Below, in pieces: positions 17,441 to 26,302 of a stretch of 64,000 nucleotides of DNA. This stretch comes from Burkholderia ubonensis. GTDB taxonomy: Bacteria; Pseudomonadota; Gammaproteobacteria; Burkholderiales; Burkholderiaceae. The notes below the pieces were generated by a model. The model did not search any database and was not told the origin of the DNA. It was given only the letters and a program-made list of their open reading frames with translations. The DNA lies in assembly GCF_902833085.1 (NCBI RefSeq), contig NZ_CADFEB010000012.1, positions 1-64,000 of the forward strand. The letters are read 5' to 3'. The stretch's first letter is position 1. Every line of letters begins with the position of its first letter. The position numbers and the translations under genes are program-made.

Positions 17441-18046
17441 ATGGAAACGAGCCAGCGGCTGGTCCTGATGGTCGCGAGAATACGCGCGCTGATGCAGCGG
17501 CAAGGCCTCAGCGACGCCGACCTCGCCCGCAAGACCGGTGTGTCGCCCGCGACGCTGAGCCGCGTGTTGTCGATGGCGACCGAGGACCCGCGCATCAGCA
17601 CCGTCATGGCGATCGCCGATGCGCTCGGTTCGACCGTCGGGTATCTGCTTCAGAGCGAGCGGGTCTATCCGATCCCGATTCTCGGCTGGGACGAGATGCT
17701 CGGCTATGCGCGCGGTGTCTACGACGTCGCGCGCAACACGCGCTGGCTGACCGTCGACACGCCGCGCAGGCCGGGAACGTTCGCGGCGCGCACCAAGCCG
17801 TCGATGGCGCCGCGGTTCCGCGAAGGCTCGATCGTGATCGTCGAGCCGGGCGTCGCGTTTCGCGATGCTCAGGTCGTCGTCGCCGCGATCGACGGCGGCG
17901 AGCCGACGCTGCGCCGCGTCACCAAGGACGGCGAAGCGGTCTGGCTCAAAGGCCTCGCCCCTTCGCCGGCAGACACGATCAACGCCTTCGGAGCGAGCGT
18001 CGTGGTGCTCGGCGTCGTCACCGAGTCGCGCCTCGTCAATCCTTGA
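17441..18046 (+). CDS. XRE-type regulator with S24/LexA-like C-terminal domain
   Basis: 201 aa. The N-terminal helix-turn-helix (about 9-70) reads LSDADLARKTGVSPATLSRVLS. The C-terminal half has the S24 fold pattern KPSMAPRFREGSIVIVEPG. Ser121 stands where LexA-type proteins have the catalytic Ser, but the residue expected to be the catalytic Lys about 37 positions later is Arg (158 or 159, in TLRRV). No Ala-Gly cleavage site is seen between the domains. It is therefore probably a repressor that does not self-cleave. Its 3' end overlaps the VUT transporter gene by 11 bp, tail to tail. Confidence 0.85.
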   Translation: METSQRLVLMVARIRALMQRQGLSDADLARKTGVSPATLSRVLSMATEDPRISTVMAIADALGSTVGYLLQSERVYPIPILGWDEMLGYARGVYDVARNTRWLTVDTPRRPGTFAARTKPSMAPRFREGSIVIVEPGVAFRDAQVVVAAIDGGEPTLRRVTKDGEAVWLKGLAPSPADTINAFGASVVVLGVVTESRLVNP

Positions 18047-18998
18047 ACGAGAACGGATTGAAGCTCGTGTGATAGTCGTAGTAGTCGATCTGGTCCATTT
18101 GCTTGAGGCGCCTGGAAGCCGTCGTGACGACCGGCAGCAGCACGAGCTCATAGGTCACCTTGACCGCGATCTGAACGCCGATCATCGTCAGCACGACATC
18201 GTTCGGCAGCCGGCCCCAGAACAGGATCACGCAGAACAGCGTGCTGTCGATCACGATCGCGACGCCGGTGCTCGACACGATGCGCGCCCACAGATGGCGG
18301 CCCGCGCTCGCGATCTTGAGCTTGGCGAGAAAGGTCGTGTTGACGAACTCGCCGCAGAAGTAGGCCACGGTCGACGCGACGAACGTCCGCGCGAACTCCA
18401 GCGCGAGCGCCGGATAGGCCGCGGCGAGCGTCGGATTCTGCGCTTCCCAGCTCGGCAAGCCCGGCGGCAACGACAGGAGCCAGGTCCCGATGATGAACAT
18501 CAGGTTCACGGCAAGACCGCCCCAGATCACCATCCGGCTGACCCGATATCCGTACACCTCCGTGATGATCGTGCTGAACGCGTAGGTCATCGGAAACGCG
18601 ATCAGTGCGGCCGGAATGCCGAAGGTGATGCCGCCGAGCGTGACCGCGATGACGCGCGCGCCCGTCACGTTCGACAGCATCAGGAAGCCGGCATAAAGAA
18701 GCGCCAGCAACAGGACGGCGGGTGTCAGCTGATGCTTGCGCGTCGGAAAGTACGAGAGCGGAATGGGCTGGTCCGTATACGTGGCGGCGTTGAGAAAGCC
18801 GATGTGCGCGACGTCCTCGCGCGAGAACTTGTCGAGCCACGCCTTCGTGTTCAGCTCGCGCGGCGACATCCTGAACGTGGTGCCGGAATCGCGCACCCGC
18901 ACCAGGACCTGCAGCGCGTCGCTCTCGAGCGACGGCTCGATGACGGCTTCGATTTCGTGAGAAGCGGATTCCATGATCGGCTCGCGGTGCGAAGTCAT
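18036..18998 (-). CDS. VUT-family queuosine precursor transporter (YhhQ-like)
   Basis: 320 aa from ATG 18998, which overlaps the queF stop as ATGA. Residues about 95-300 hold six hydrophobic helices with the YhhQ/VUT patterns LSNVTGARVIAV, FPMTYAFSTIITEVYG and AYFCGEFVNTTFLAKLK. Members import 7-deazaguanine queuosine precursors. The product is about 100 residues longer than E. coli YhhQ because of a soluble N-terminal region (ALQVLVRVRDSGTTFRMSPRELN) of unknown function. The coupling with queF supports a queuosine role. Confidence 0.9.
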   Translation of the reverse strand: MTSHREPIMESASHEIEAVIEPSLESDALQVLVRVRDSGTTFRMSPRELNTKAWLDKFSREDVAHIGFLNAATYTDQPIPLSYFPTRKHQLTPAVLLLALLYAGFLMLSNVTGARVIAVTLGGITFGIPAALIAFPMTYAFSTIITEVYGYRVSRMVIWGGLAVNLMFIIGTWLLSLPPGLPSWEAQNPTLAAAYPALALEFARTFVASTVAYFCGEFVNTTFLAKLKIASAGRHLWARIVSSTGVAIVIDSTLFCVILFWGRLPNDVVLTMIGVQIAVKVTYELVLLPVVTTASRRLKQMDQIDYYDYHTSFNPFSFKD

Positions 18999-19825
18999 TG
19001 TCGGATCAGGCGCGTATTCGGGACGTCCTGAACGGGCGCGCTGCTGCGCACCGGATTGATGTCGAGGCCGCCCCGGCGCGTATAGCGGGCCGACACGGTC
19101 AGGCGGGCCGGCGCGCATTGATCCTGGATGTCCTTGAAGATCCGCTCGACGCATTGCTCGTGGAATTCCTCGTGATTGCGGAACGACACGACATACCGGA
19201 GCAGCGCGTCGCGGTCGATGCGGCGCCCTTCGTACTCGATCGACACGGTCCCCCAGTCGGGCTGGCCCGTCACGAGACAGTTCGATTTCAACAGGTTCGA
19301 ATAGAGCGTTTCGCTGACGCGCTCGTCATGCGTCGCGAGCAGTTGCCGGTCGACGCTGAACTGCGCGATGTCGATGTCCTGCTCGTCGATCGAGGTGCCG
19401 ATCGGCGCGCCGATCTGCAAGGCGGCCGCGTATTCGAGCGATTCGAGCGTGACCGAAACGGGCGCGCCGGCGCAGCGCGACAGATCGTTCGCGGCGATGC
19501 GCTCGACCTCCTCCCGGCTTTCGAACGACGTGTTGTTGAACGTGTTGAAGTACAGCTTCATCGATTTCGATTCGATCACGTTCGGCGACGTGCACGGCAC
19601 GACGATCGTCGCGATCGCGACGCGCGGCACGCCGCGGGGCGTGAGCCACGACACCTCATAGTGATTCCATACGTCGACGCCGAAAAACGGCAGCGTATCC
19701 GTGATGCCGATCTCCTCGCGCTTGATCGTGCGCGGAATCGCATAGAGCTTTTCCGGGTTGTAAATCGACTCGTACTTGGATTGCTTGCCGAGCTCCAGGG
19801 CGCCTTGATTGGATAGCGAGTTCAT
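18995..19825 (-). CDS. queF: NADPH-dependent 7-cyano-7-deazaguanine reductase QueF
   Basis: Reduces preQ0 to preQ1 in queuosine synthesis. 276 aa, the long two-domain E. coli-type QueF. It contains PNVIESKSMKLYFNTFNN in the N-terminal domain, and SNCLVTGQPDWG with the catalytic Cys and Asp in the C-terminal domain. ATG 19825 gives the normal N-terminus. No preQ1 riboswitch could be recognised in the upstream 230 bp. Confidence 0.97.
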   Translation of the reverse strand: MNSLSNQGALELGKQSKYESIYNPEKLYAIPRTIKREEIGITDTLPFFGVDVWNHYEVSWLTPRGVPRVAIATIVVPCTSPNVIESKSMKLYFNTFNNTSFESREEVERIAANDLSRCAGAPVSVTLESLEYAAALQIGAPIGTSIDEQDIDIAQFSVDRQLLATHDERVSETLYSNLLKSNCLVTGQPDWGTVSIEYEGRRIDRDALLRYVVSFRNHEEFHEQCVERIFKDIQDQCAPARLTVSARYTRRGGLDINPVRSSAPVQDVPNTRLIRQ

Positions 19826-20553
19826 GTCTTTGTTTTCGATTTCAGCGTTCTATTTTTCGATAAATTCAGAGCGATTATTTAAATGCGCGAAGGCTTAATT
19901 GCCAGTTACGTCGCCAACTTCGCCATGATACCGTAGCCATTTCTTTTATCCGTCGGCAATCGATTCAAGGCAACGATCGCTCCGGCCCGTCCGTGACGGG
20001 CGCAATGCGGCATCATAAAAGCAAATAAAGCCAATCCGCCTGGTTATTTCATGCGAGTCCGCCGCAACGGGTCGGCGGCACGGCTGACAGATCGACATCA
20101 ACGCGTATCCAGCCAAAAGACGACAATCGTCCTGTCATATTTGCCAGTTTTAAATGACCACCGCTTCATCCATATTATCCCGGTTAAGACATGAATTGCA
20201 TTCTTGCAACACCAGCACGCGATCGGGCAGGTTGATTCCTGCGTTCCGAAATGGGAGCGGAATGCGGCATCGCCCGCCGACCGCCATGCCGGCAATGTCG
20301 CCGATGCTTCCGGCAATCGAAACACCCGCCCCATGCGAACGACGGCTCGAGCCTCATACGACAGGGTCGCCTGCCGCAATCCGGACGAAGCCGGCGGCCA
20401 ATCCACGACTCGACGCGGCATCCGTCGCGCATCCGGTTTGGACGATGCTCCGGATGTCGCGTCCGACACGTTTTGCATTCCAGATTCGACAGCGCCCCGG
20501 CAGCGATCCGATCGGGACCGTTGGCGAATCGATGACACCGTAATGAGAACACC
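19826..20553. other. Long intergenic region between queF and the H-NS-like gene
   Basis: About 730 bp. The part next to queF (19826-20060) is AT-rich and must hold its promoter. The remainder has open frames on both strands but none with family resemblance or a good ribosome site. No tRNA, repeat or riboswitch was recognised. Confidence 0.45.
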
Positions 20554-20859
20554 GTGACAACCTATCGAGAGCTCCAGGCACAAATAGAAGTGCTTCAAGC
20601 ACAAGCCGAGTCGGTCCGGCTGGAGGAAAAAAAAGCCGCCGTGTCGAGGATCAGGGAAGCGATCGCGCTGTACGACCTGACGCCCGGCGACCTGTTCTGC
20701 GATCCGCCGCGCAAGCCGCGTCGGCGCGTGAAGCGCGGCCCGGTTCCGCCGAAGTACCGCGACCCGCAGAGCGGAGCGACATGGAGCGGCCGCGGCCGCG
20801 AGCCCCTGTGGATCAACGGGCAAAGTCGCGAACAGTTCCTGATAGACGCGTCGGCGTAA
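20554..20859 (+). CDS. H-NS family nucleoid protein
   Basis: 101 aa from a GTG start. An N-terminal coiled coil (about 2-50, RELQAQIEVLQAQAESVRLEEKK) would mediate oligomerisation. After a basic linker (KPRRRVKRG), the C-terminal H-NS DNA-binding motif PPKYRDPQSGATWSGRGREP is followed by LW. This is the usual size and layout of the many small H-NS paralogues of Burkholderia. It probably silences AT-rich DNA. It sits alone after a long non-coding region. Confidence 0.9.
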   Translation: MTTYRELQAQIEVLQAQAESVRLEEKKAAVSRIREAIALYDLTPGDLFCDPPRKPRRRVKRGPVPPKYRDPQSGATWSGRGREPLWINGQSREQFLIDASA

Positions 20860-20951
20860 TCGCGTTCGAGCGTGTCGCGGATCGGCAGCGCGACACGCAT
20901 GGATCGCCTGTCGATTTCTCCTGCGCTCACTTCATTCGTCACACGCACGCA

Positions 20952-21464
20952 ATGTCGATGACCATTCTGATCAGCGTCGTTGGTACGGTAATCCTGCTCG
21001 CGGTCGCATCGCCGCGGCTGATGCGGGCATGGTGCAAGGGACTGCCCGTCGGCACGCGGGCGTCGGCGCGCGACGCCGCGCAAGAGGTGGTGCGGTTTGC
21101 CACGCTGGACGCGCGTGCCGCGGATGCGTGCGCCACCGAGCTGGAACGACTGGCCTCGGGTGGCTCGACGCGTGCGGCCAGCGAGCGCGCGGCGATCGTG
21201 CGCGCGGCCGACGACTTTCCGAGCACGCTGTCCAGAAAGCAACTGGTGCGGGAGCGCGCCAGAAAGGCGCGCGAGCATGCAACGCGTGCCCGCGCTCACG
21301 CGGGCGCCGCCCGCTCCGCCCTCCAGCGCGATGCGCGCAACGACGACGCTTCGCAACGGGAGGACGAAGTCCGGCGGCATGCCAGCCTCGCCAACCAGGC
21401 GCACCTGAACGCCCGGGACCTGCTCGAATTCACGCTCGCTTCGGAGAAGCGCAGCGATCTCTGA
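20952..21464 (+). CDS. Hypothetical protein with one N-terminal membrane helix
   Basis: 170 aa. Residues about 4-22 form a hydrophobic helix (TILISVVGTVILLAVA). The remainder is Arg/Ala-rich and predicted helical (RERARKAREHATRARAHAGAARSAL). No family is recognised. The ribosome site is weak, and an upstream in-frame start exists at 20781. High-GC third positions favour a real gene, but low-complexity composition leaves doubt. Confidence 0.5.
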   Translation: MSMTILISVVGTVILLAVASPRLMRAWCKGLPVGTRASARDAAQEVVRFATLDARAADACATELERLASGGSTRAASERAAIVRAADDFPSTLSRKQLVRERARKAREHATRARAHAGAARSALQRDARNDDASQREDEVRRHASLANQAHLNARDLLEFTLASEKRSDL

Positions 21465-21497
21465 GGGCGACGACGGCGTGCAACGCCCGCCCTGCGT

Positions 21498-21941
21498 TCA
21501 TTCCTGCGTCGGCTGCGCCGGATCGATGTCGGTCAGCCGCGGCTTCGCGCCTTGCAGGTCGCGCGTGTTCTTCTGCACGGTCACCGCACCGAACAGCGCG
21601 AGCACGAACGACATCGCGTAAAAGCCTTTTTCGCTGAGCTGCAGCGTCGCGTTGATCAGGCCGACGATCAGCAGCGCGATCGAGAGCAGCAGCGCGAACC
21701 AGCTCAGCCCGTAATAGATGCCGGTGACCGGGATGCCTTCGGCGCGATCGCGCACGCTCTTCTGCAGCGAAATCGCCGCATACAGGCCGAACACCAGCAC
21801 GGTGAAGTAGTAGCCCTTTTCGTTGAGCTGCATGCCCGCGTTCCAGAGCCCGACGAGAAACGCGGCGAAGCCCGCGATCAATGCCGCCCACGAGGCCGCG
21901 ACGAACGCGAACGACGGCTGCTGGATAGTGGTCTGGTTCAT
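21498..21941 (-). CDS. yiaA: YiaAB-family inner-membrane protein
   Basis: 147 aa made of two repeated halves, each with two membrane helices. The paired motifs LVGLWNAGMQLNEKGYYF and IVGLINATLQLSEKGFYAM define the YiaA/YiaB family. The function is unknown; E. coli YiaA is an inner-membrane protein. The ATG follows a GAGAGGGCAACACC-type ribosome site. Confidence 0.9.
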   Translation of the reverse strand: MNQTTIQQPSFAFVAASWAALIAGFAAFLVGLWNAGMQLNEKGYYFTVLVFGLYAAISLQKSVRDRAEGIPVTGIYYGLSWFALLLSIALLIVGLINATLQLSEKGFYAMSFVLALFGAVTVQKNTRDLQGAKPRLTDIDPAQPTQE

Positions 21942-22048
21942 GGTGTTGCCCTCTCTTTCTTGTTGAAATTCTTGTTGAATTGAATCGCGAGCATGGTAGC
22001 AGTTTTGTCACATGAAATGACCGGATCGACGGCCCGCCGCCGGCGCGC

Positions 22049-22987
22049 TCACGCGCCGCGATGCGCGCGCCGCCAGCGCCCCGGCGTCGTGCCGAACACC
22101 TCGCGAAACGCCTTGCCGAACGCCGCCTCCGACTGGTAGCCGACCGCCTGGCCGATCTCCGCCTGCCCCCGGCGCGTGTCCCGCAGCAACGCGCACGCGT
22201 GCATCATCCGGATCTGCGTGACGAACGCGCCGACGCTCATCCCCGCCTTCTCGCGAAAATGCCGCGCGTAGGTCGCGCGCGACATCGCCGACACGTCGCC
22301 GAGCGACGCGACCGTCCACGGCTGCGCGGGCGCCTGCATCACCGCCTGGATCGACGGCCCGAGCCGCGCATCCGCGGCGAGCGCGAGCCAGCCGGACGGC
22401 ACCTGCGTGTCACGGCCGTACGCGCGCAGCGCATACGCGAGCAATGCCTGGCCGAGCGCGTTGACGATCGCGCGGGCGCCCGGCTGCAGATTCGATGCCT
22501 CGGCACGCAGCACCCCGGTCAGCATCTGCAGCGATGCGAGCCCGGACGGCTCGCCCAGCCCGACGTGCAGCAGGCCCGGCAGCGCGCGCATCAGCAGCTC
22601 GCCCGCGCCGCGCTCGTACACGAAGCGCCCGCACAGCAGATCCACGCTCGCGCGCTCCGGCGTGTCGGTATTGCATTTGACCGGCAGCACCGCGCCGCCG
22701 GCCACGGCAAGCTCGCGCATCGGCATGGCGGCCGCCGGCGCGGCCGTCGCGTCGTGGATCTCGTGCGCGCCGCCCGCGGGCAGCAGCACGAAATCGCCTT
22801 CGACGAGCCGCAGCGCGCGGCCGTCCGCCGTGCGCAGACGGCATTGCCCGGCCAGCAGCAGATGGAACGCGGCCTCGCCGGCCGGCAGCGCATCGTGCGC
22901 CATCGCGAACGGGCCGTCGAGCAGGCAGCGCACGTCCAGCTCGACATGGCTGCGGCCCAGCAGCAGCAGTTGACTCAGCGCATCCAT
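22049..22987 (-). CDS. AraC-family regulator with cupin-type N-terminus
   Basis: 312 aa. The N-terminal cupin-like ligand domain (about 20-185) includes LRLVEGDFVLLPAGGAHEI. The C-terminal AraC DNA-binding domain (about 215-308) has RATYARHFREKAGMSVGAFV and the second helix-turn-helix AEIGQAVGYQSEAAFGKAF. It is divergent from the AhpD-like gene at 23116 and most likely controls it; regulators of this AraC_binding_2 type often neighbour carboxymuconolactone decarboxylase-like genes. Confidence 0.93.
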   Translation of the reverse strand: MDALSQLLLLGRSHVELDVRCLLDGPFAMAHDALPAGEAAFHLLLAGQCRLRTADGRALRLVEGDFVLLPAGGAHEIHDATAAPAAAMPMRELAVAGGAVLPVKCNTDTPERASVDLLCGRFVYERGAGELLMRALPGLLHVGLGEPSGLASLQMLTGVLRAEASNLQPGARAIVNALGQALLAYALRAYGRDTQVPSGWLALAADARLGPSIQAVMQAPAQPWTVASLGDVSAMSRATYARHFREKAGMSVGAFVTQIRMMHACALLRDTRRGQAEIGQAVGYQSEAAFGKAFREVFGTTPGRWRRAHRGA

Positions 22988-23115
22988 GAGACGCTCGCGC
23001 TAAAAATTGACACTTTAGCGTATCGAAACCATCACCGCCGACGCTCAGAATAGCCGTGCATCTCCGCAGCACGCGGCACCCGCCGCGGCCACCTACCCGT
23101 GAAAAAGGACGAGCC

Positions 23116-23445
23116 ATGCTGAACTGGAACGAATATCGCAAGGAACTCTCGACGCGCATCGGCGATCTGGCGAAGTTGTCGCCCGATACGCTCGCCGGCT
23201 ACAAGGCGCTGTCCGGCGCCGGCGCGAAGACCGGCCATCTCGACGCGAAGACGCGCGAGCTGATCGCGCTCGCCGTGGCGGTCACGACGCGCTGCGACGG
23301 CTGTATCGCCGTGCACACGGCCGAAGCCGCCAGGCACGGCGCGACGAAGGAGGAAGTGGCGGAAGCGCTCGGCGTGGCGGTCGCGCTGAACGCGGGCGCC
23401 GCGCTCGTCTATTCGGCGCGCGTGATGGATGCAATGGGCGACTGA
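23116..23445 (+). CDS. Carboxymuconolactone decarboxylase (AhpD-like) family protein
   Basis: 109 aa. The core motif C60-D-G-C63 followed by His67 (RCDGCIAVHTAEA) is the redox CxxC-x3-H site of AhpD-like alkylhydroperoxidases, so a peroxide-reducing role is likelier than decarboxylation. ATG 23116 follows an AAAGGAC-type site. It is divergent from the AraC regulator. Confidence 0.93.
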   Translation: MLNWNEYRKELSTRIGDLAKLSPDTLAGYKALSGAGAKTGHLDAKTRELIALAVAVTTRCDGCIAVHTAEAARHGATKEEVAEALGVAVALNAGAALVYSARVMDAMGD

Positions 23446-23582
23446 GCCCGCGACCGCGGTCACGCCCCGGCGCCCGGCCCCGCCCGGCGCGCCCGGGGTG
23501 TTTGCAGGCGGCCGCCGTGGTGAACCCGGCTACGGCGAACTCGGCTACCATGCCCGGACGACTCGCCGAGAAGGAGCGCCCC

Positions 23583-24419
23583 ATGTGCCGCTGGCTCGCC
23601 TACACGGGCAACCCGATCCACCTCGAGACCGTCCTGTTCCGCGCGAAGCATTCGCTGATCGACCAGAGCCTGCATTCGGAGCTGGGCGCGACGACCACCA
23701 ACGGCGACGGTTTCGGCATCGGCTGGTACGGCCACCCGGACGAACTGCCGTTCCGTTACCGATCCGTGCATCCCGCGTGGAACGATCGCAACCTGCGCGA
23801 AGCCGCGCGCGCGATCCGCTCGCGGATGTTCATCGCGCATGTCCGCTCGGCGACCGACACGCCCGTACAGGAAACCAACTGCCATCCGTTCCGGCACGGC
23901 CGGTGGCTGTTCGCGCACAACGGCCTGATCCGCGATCTGCCGAAGCTGCAACGCGACCTCGCGATGAAGATCGATCCGGCGCTGTTCCCGACGATCGAAG
24001 GGTCGACCGATTCGGAGCTGATGTTCCGCCTCGCGCTGACGTTCGGCCTCGAACAGGCGCCGCTGCCGGCGCTCGAGCGGATGGCCGGCCTCATCGAGGA
24101 CATCGCCGCGCGGCACCGTGTGAACCTGCCGCTCAACATGACGGTCTGCGTGACCGACGGCGAGCAGATCATCTCGGTGCGCTACTCGAGCGAGCGGCAA
24201 TCGCGTTCGCTGTTCCACAGCACGTCGTTCCGGCACCTGCACGAACTGTATCCGCACAACCCGCGCATCGCCGAAGCGGGTGACGATGCGTTCATGGTGC
24301 TGTCCGAGCCGCTCGTCGACCTGCGCGGCGCGTGGGAGGAAATTCCGGAAAGCACCGCGATCATTGCGCACGGCGGCGACGTCGAGCAGCGGCCGTTCGA
24401 GCCGCGGCGTCACGCGTAG
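23583..24419 (+). CDS. Class II glutamine amidotransferase (YafJ-like)
   Basis: 278 aa, Ntn-hydrolase type. Cys2 (MCRWLAY) becomes the N-terminal nucleophile. Conserved stretches are TTNGDGFGIGWYG, IAHVRSATDTPVQETNCHPF, WLFAHNGLI and GSTDSELMF. This matches stand-alone GATase II proteins of the YafJ/EgtC type, whose substrate is usually unknown. ATG 23583 follows GAAGGAGCGCCCC. Confidence 0.92.
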   Translation: MCRWLAYTGNPIHLETVLFRAKHSLIDQSLHSELGATTTNGDGFGIGWYGHPDELPFRYRSVHPAWNDRNLREAARAIRSRMFIAHVRSATDTPVQETNCHPFRHGRWLFAHNGLIRDLPKLQRDLAMKIDPALFPTIEGSTDSELMFRLALTFGLEQAPLPALERMAGLIEDIAARHRVNLPLNMTVCVTDGEQIISVRYSSERQSRSLFHSTSFRHLHELYPHNPRIAEAGDDAFMVLSEPLVDLRGAWEEIPESTAIIAHGGDVEQRPFEPRRHA

Positions 24420-24537
24420 GCGTGGCGCGACCGGTTGCCATGCCGCCGCGTGTCGGCTATAAAAGTCCGAGGATTTTCGGCATGCCGCGCTTGCGGGCAT
24501 GACCGTGCCCCGTTCAACGTCTTATGGAGAACCCACC

Positions 24538-25353
24538 TTGACCCTGGACCTCGCCACCGCCCAGCAATTCCTGATGACCCGCGGCATGGACTTCGGCCTC
24601 AATCTCGTCGCCGCAATCGCCCTGTGGCTCGTCGGCCGCTGGGCAATCCGCATCGGCACGCGGCTGCTCGGCAGGATCGTGCAGCGCAGCGGCAAGGTCG
24701 ACCCGACGCTCTCCGATTACATGACCTCGGTCGTCGGCGTGCTGCTGACGATCCTGCTGATCCTCGCGATCCTGCAGCTCTTCGGCGTGCAGACCACGTC
24801 GTTCGCCGCGCTGCTCGCCGGCCTCGGCCTCGCGATCGGCACGGCCTGGGGCGGGCTGCTCGCGCATTTCGCGGCAGGCGTGTTCATGCAGGTGCTGCGC
24901 CCGTTCAAGATCGGCGACGTGATCAGCGCCGGCGGCGTCACCGGCACCGTGAAGGAGATGGGCCTGTTCGGCACGACGATCATCACCGCGGACAACATCG
25001 TCACGATCGTCGGCAACAACAAGATCTTTTCGGACAACATCGCGAACTACAGCGCGACGCCGCACCGCCGCGTCGACCTGTCCGCGAAGATCGCGAACGG
25101 CGTCGACGCGGTCGACGCGATCAACCGCCTGAAGGAATCGGTGCAGAAAATCCCGAACGTGCTGACGACCCCGGCGCCGGACGTCGGCGTGCTGCAGTTC
25201 ACGCCGGAAGGCCCGCTGCTGTTCGTGCGCCCGTTCACGCAGCCGGCGAACTACTGGCAGGTGTATTGCGACACCAACCGCGCGATCCTCGACACGTTCC
25301 GCGACGCGCAGTACCCGACGCCCGAAACGCCGCTCTCGCACCGCACTGCGTAA
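24538..25353 (+). CDS. Small-conductance mechanosensitive channel (MscS family)
   Basis: 271 aa from TTG 24538, preferred because GGAGAA lies 6 nt upstream; the ATG at 24499 lacks a ribosome site. Three N-terminal membrane helices end in the pore-lining helix FAALLAGLGLAIGTAWGGLLAHFAAGVFM. The beta-domain follows with RPFKIGDVISAGGVTGTVKEMGLFGT and NNKIFSDNIANYS. The size equals E. coli MscS. It releases solutes at hypo-osmotic shock. Confidence 0.93.
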   Translation: MTLDLATAQQFLMTRGMDFGLNLVAAIALWLVGRWAIRIGTRLLGRIVQRSGKVDPTLSDYMTSVVGVLLTILLILAILQLFGVQTTSFAALLAGLGLAIGTAWGGLLAHFAAGVFMQVLRPFKIGDVISAGGVTGTVKEMGLFGTTIITADNIVTIVGNNKIFSDNIANYSATPHRRVDLSAKIANGVDAVDAINRLKESVQKIPNVLTTPAPDVGVLQFTPEGPLLFVRPFTQPANYWQVYCDTNRAILDTFRDAQYPTPETPLSHRTA

Positions 25354-25377
25354 CGGCGCGCCGCGCCGGCGGACATG

Positions 25378-25414
25378 AAAAAAGCGTGGCTGCAGTTTGC
25401 GAGCCACGCTTTTT
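25378..25414. terminator. Bidirectional terminator between mscS-like and dedA
   Basis: A perfect 13-bp stem AAAAAGCGTGGCT (25379-25391) / AGCCACGCTTTTT (25402-25414) with a 10-nt loop. A run of A on one side and T on the other lets it serve both converging genes. Confidence 0.9.
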
Positions 25415-25447
25415 CATTGCCGCGGCGAACCGCGCGACCCGCGCAGG

Positions 25448-26128
25448 TCAGTGACCGCTGGTCTTGCCCTCGCCGCCCGAGCGGCCGCGCACGAGCTTCC
25501 ACAGCGCGCCGAGCGCGACCGGCACGACCGCCGCGCCGATCCCGGCCAGCACGATCACGTTCAGGTACTGGCGAACGAACGGGATGTTGCCGAAGAAGTA
25601 GCCGAGCAGCACCAGCAGCAGCACCCAGATCAGCGCGCCGAGCACGTTGAAGAGCTGGAAGCGCGTGACGCTCATCGACGACGCGCCCGCGACGAACGGC
25701 GCGAAGGTGCGCACCACCGGGATGAAGCGCGCGAGCACGATCGTCTTGCCGCCGTGCTTGTCGTAGAAGCTGTGGGTCTTCTGCAGCGCCGCGCGGTCGA
25801 GGAAGCGCTCGAGCACCGGAATGTGCGTATTGAAGACCTTCGGCCCGATCCAGCGGCCGATCAGGTAATTGACGGTGTTGCCGGCGGTCGCCGCGACGAG
25901 CAGCAGCACGATCAGCGCGCCGACGTTCATTTCGCCGGTCGCCGCGAACGCGCCGCCGATGAACAGCAGCGAATCGCCCGGCAGGAACGGAAACACGACG
26001 AGGCCCGTTTCGCAGAACACGATCAGGAACAGCACCAGATACACCCAGGCGCCGTATTGCCGGATGAAGTCGCCGAGGAATGCATCGATGTGCAGGACGA
26101 GATTGACGAAATGAAGCAGCGTATCCAA
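25448..26128 (-). CDS. DedA family membrane protein
   Basis: 226 aa, SNARE-associated/DedA fold. Signature stretches are ETGLVVFPFLPGDSLLFIGGAFA, GNTVNYLIGRWIG, and FIPVVRTFAPFVAGASSM with the conserved Arg residues. Members are implicated in undecaprenyl-phosphate or phospholipid flipping and in proton-motive-force homeostasis and drug tolerance. It is convergent with the MscS-like gene, with a shared terminator between. Confidence 0.93.
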   Translation of the reverse strand: MDTLLHFVNLVLHIDAFLGDFIRQYGAWVYLVLFLIVFCETGLVVFPFLPGDSLLFIGGAFAATGEMNVGALIVLLLVAATAGNTVNYLIGRWIGPKVFNTHIPVLERFLDRAALQKTHSFYDKHGGKTIVLARFIPVVRTFAPFVAGASSMSVTRFQLFNVLGALIWVLLLVLLGYFFGNIPFVRQYLNVIVLAGIGAAVVPVALGALWKLVRGRSGGEGKTSGH

Positions 26129-26290
26129 ATGCGGTTCCTTCAGGGCAAGCAGGCCGGTGACGGCACAAAGGGCGGAATCGCCCGCCCGGCAAGGGCGGCG
26201 CGTGAAACGCAGTCATCATACCGAAACTGCCTTAAGGCTCCGTGAAAAAACGTAACGGATCGCCGGCCCGGCGCGCGCCGGCGGCCTCGC

Positions 26291-26296
26291 TATAAT
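26291..26296 (+). promoter_or_regulatory. -10 TATAAT directly upstream of mutL
   Basis: A perfect TATAAT ends 6 nt before the mutL ATG at 26303, with no Shine-Dalgarno between. A clear -35 is not visible in the GC-rich upstream DNA. Confidence 0.5.
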
Positions 26297-26302
26297 TCGG
26301 CC

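Noticed and set aside
19826..20060. preQ1 riboswitch upstream of queF
   Set aside because: The gene is a prime candidate for one and the leader is AT-rich, but the conserved preQ1 aptamer core could not be found by eye on the minus strand.
20098..20823. Long minus-strand frame across the H-NS-like gene and the upstream region
   Set aside because: It is antisense to the H-NS gene, has no family resemblance and looks like an artefact of high GC content.
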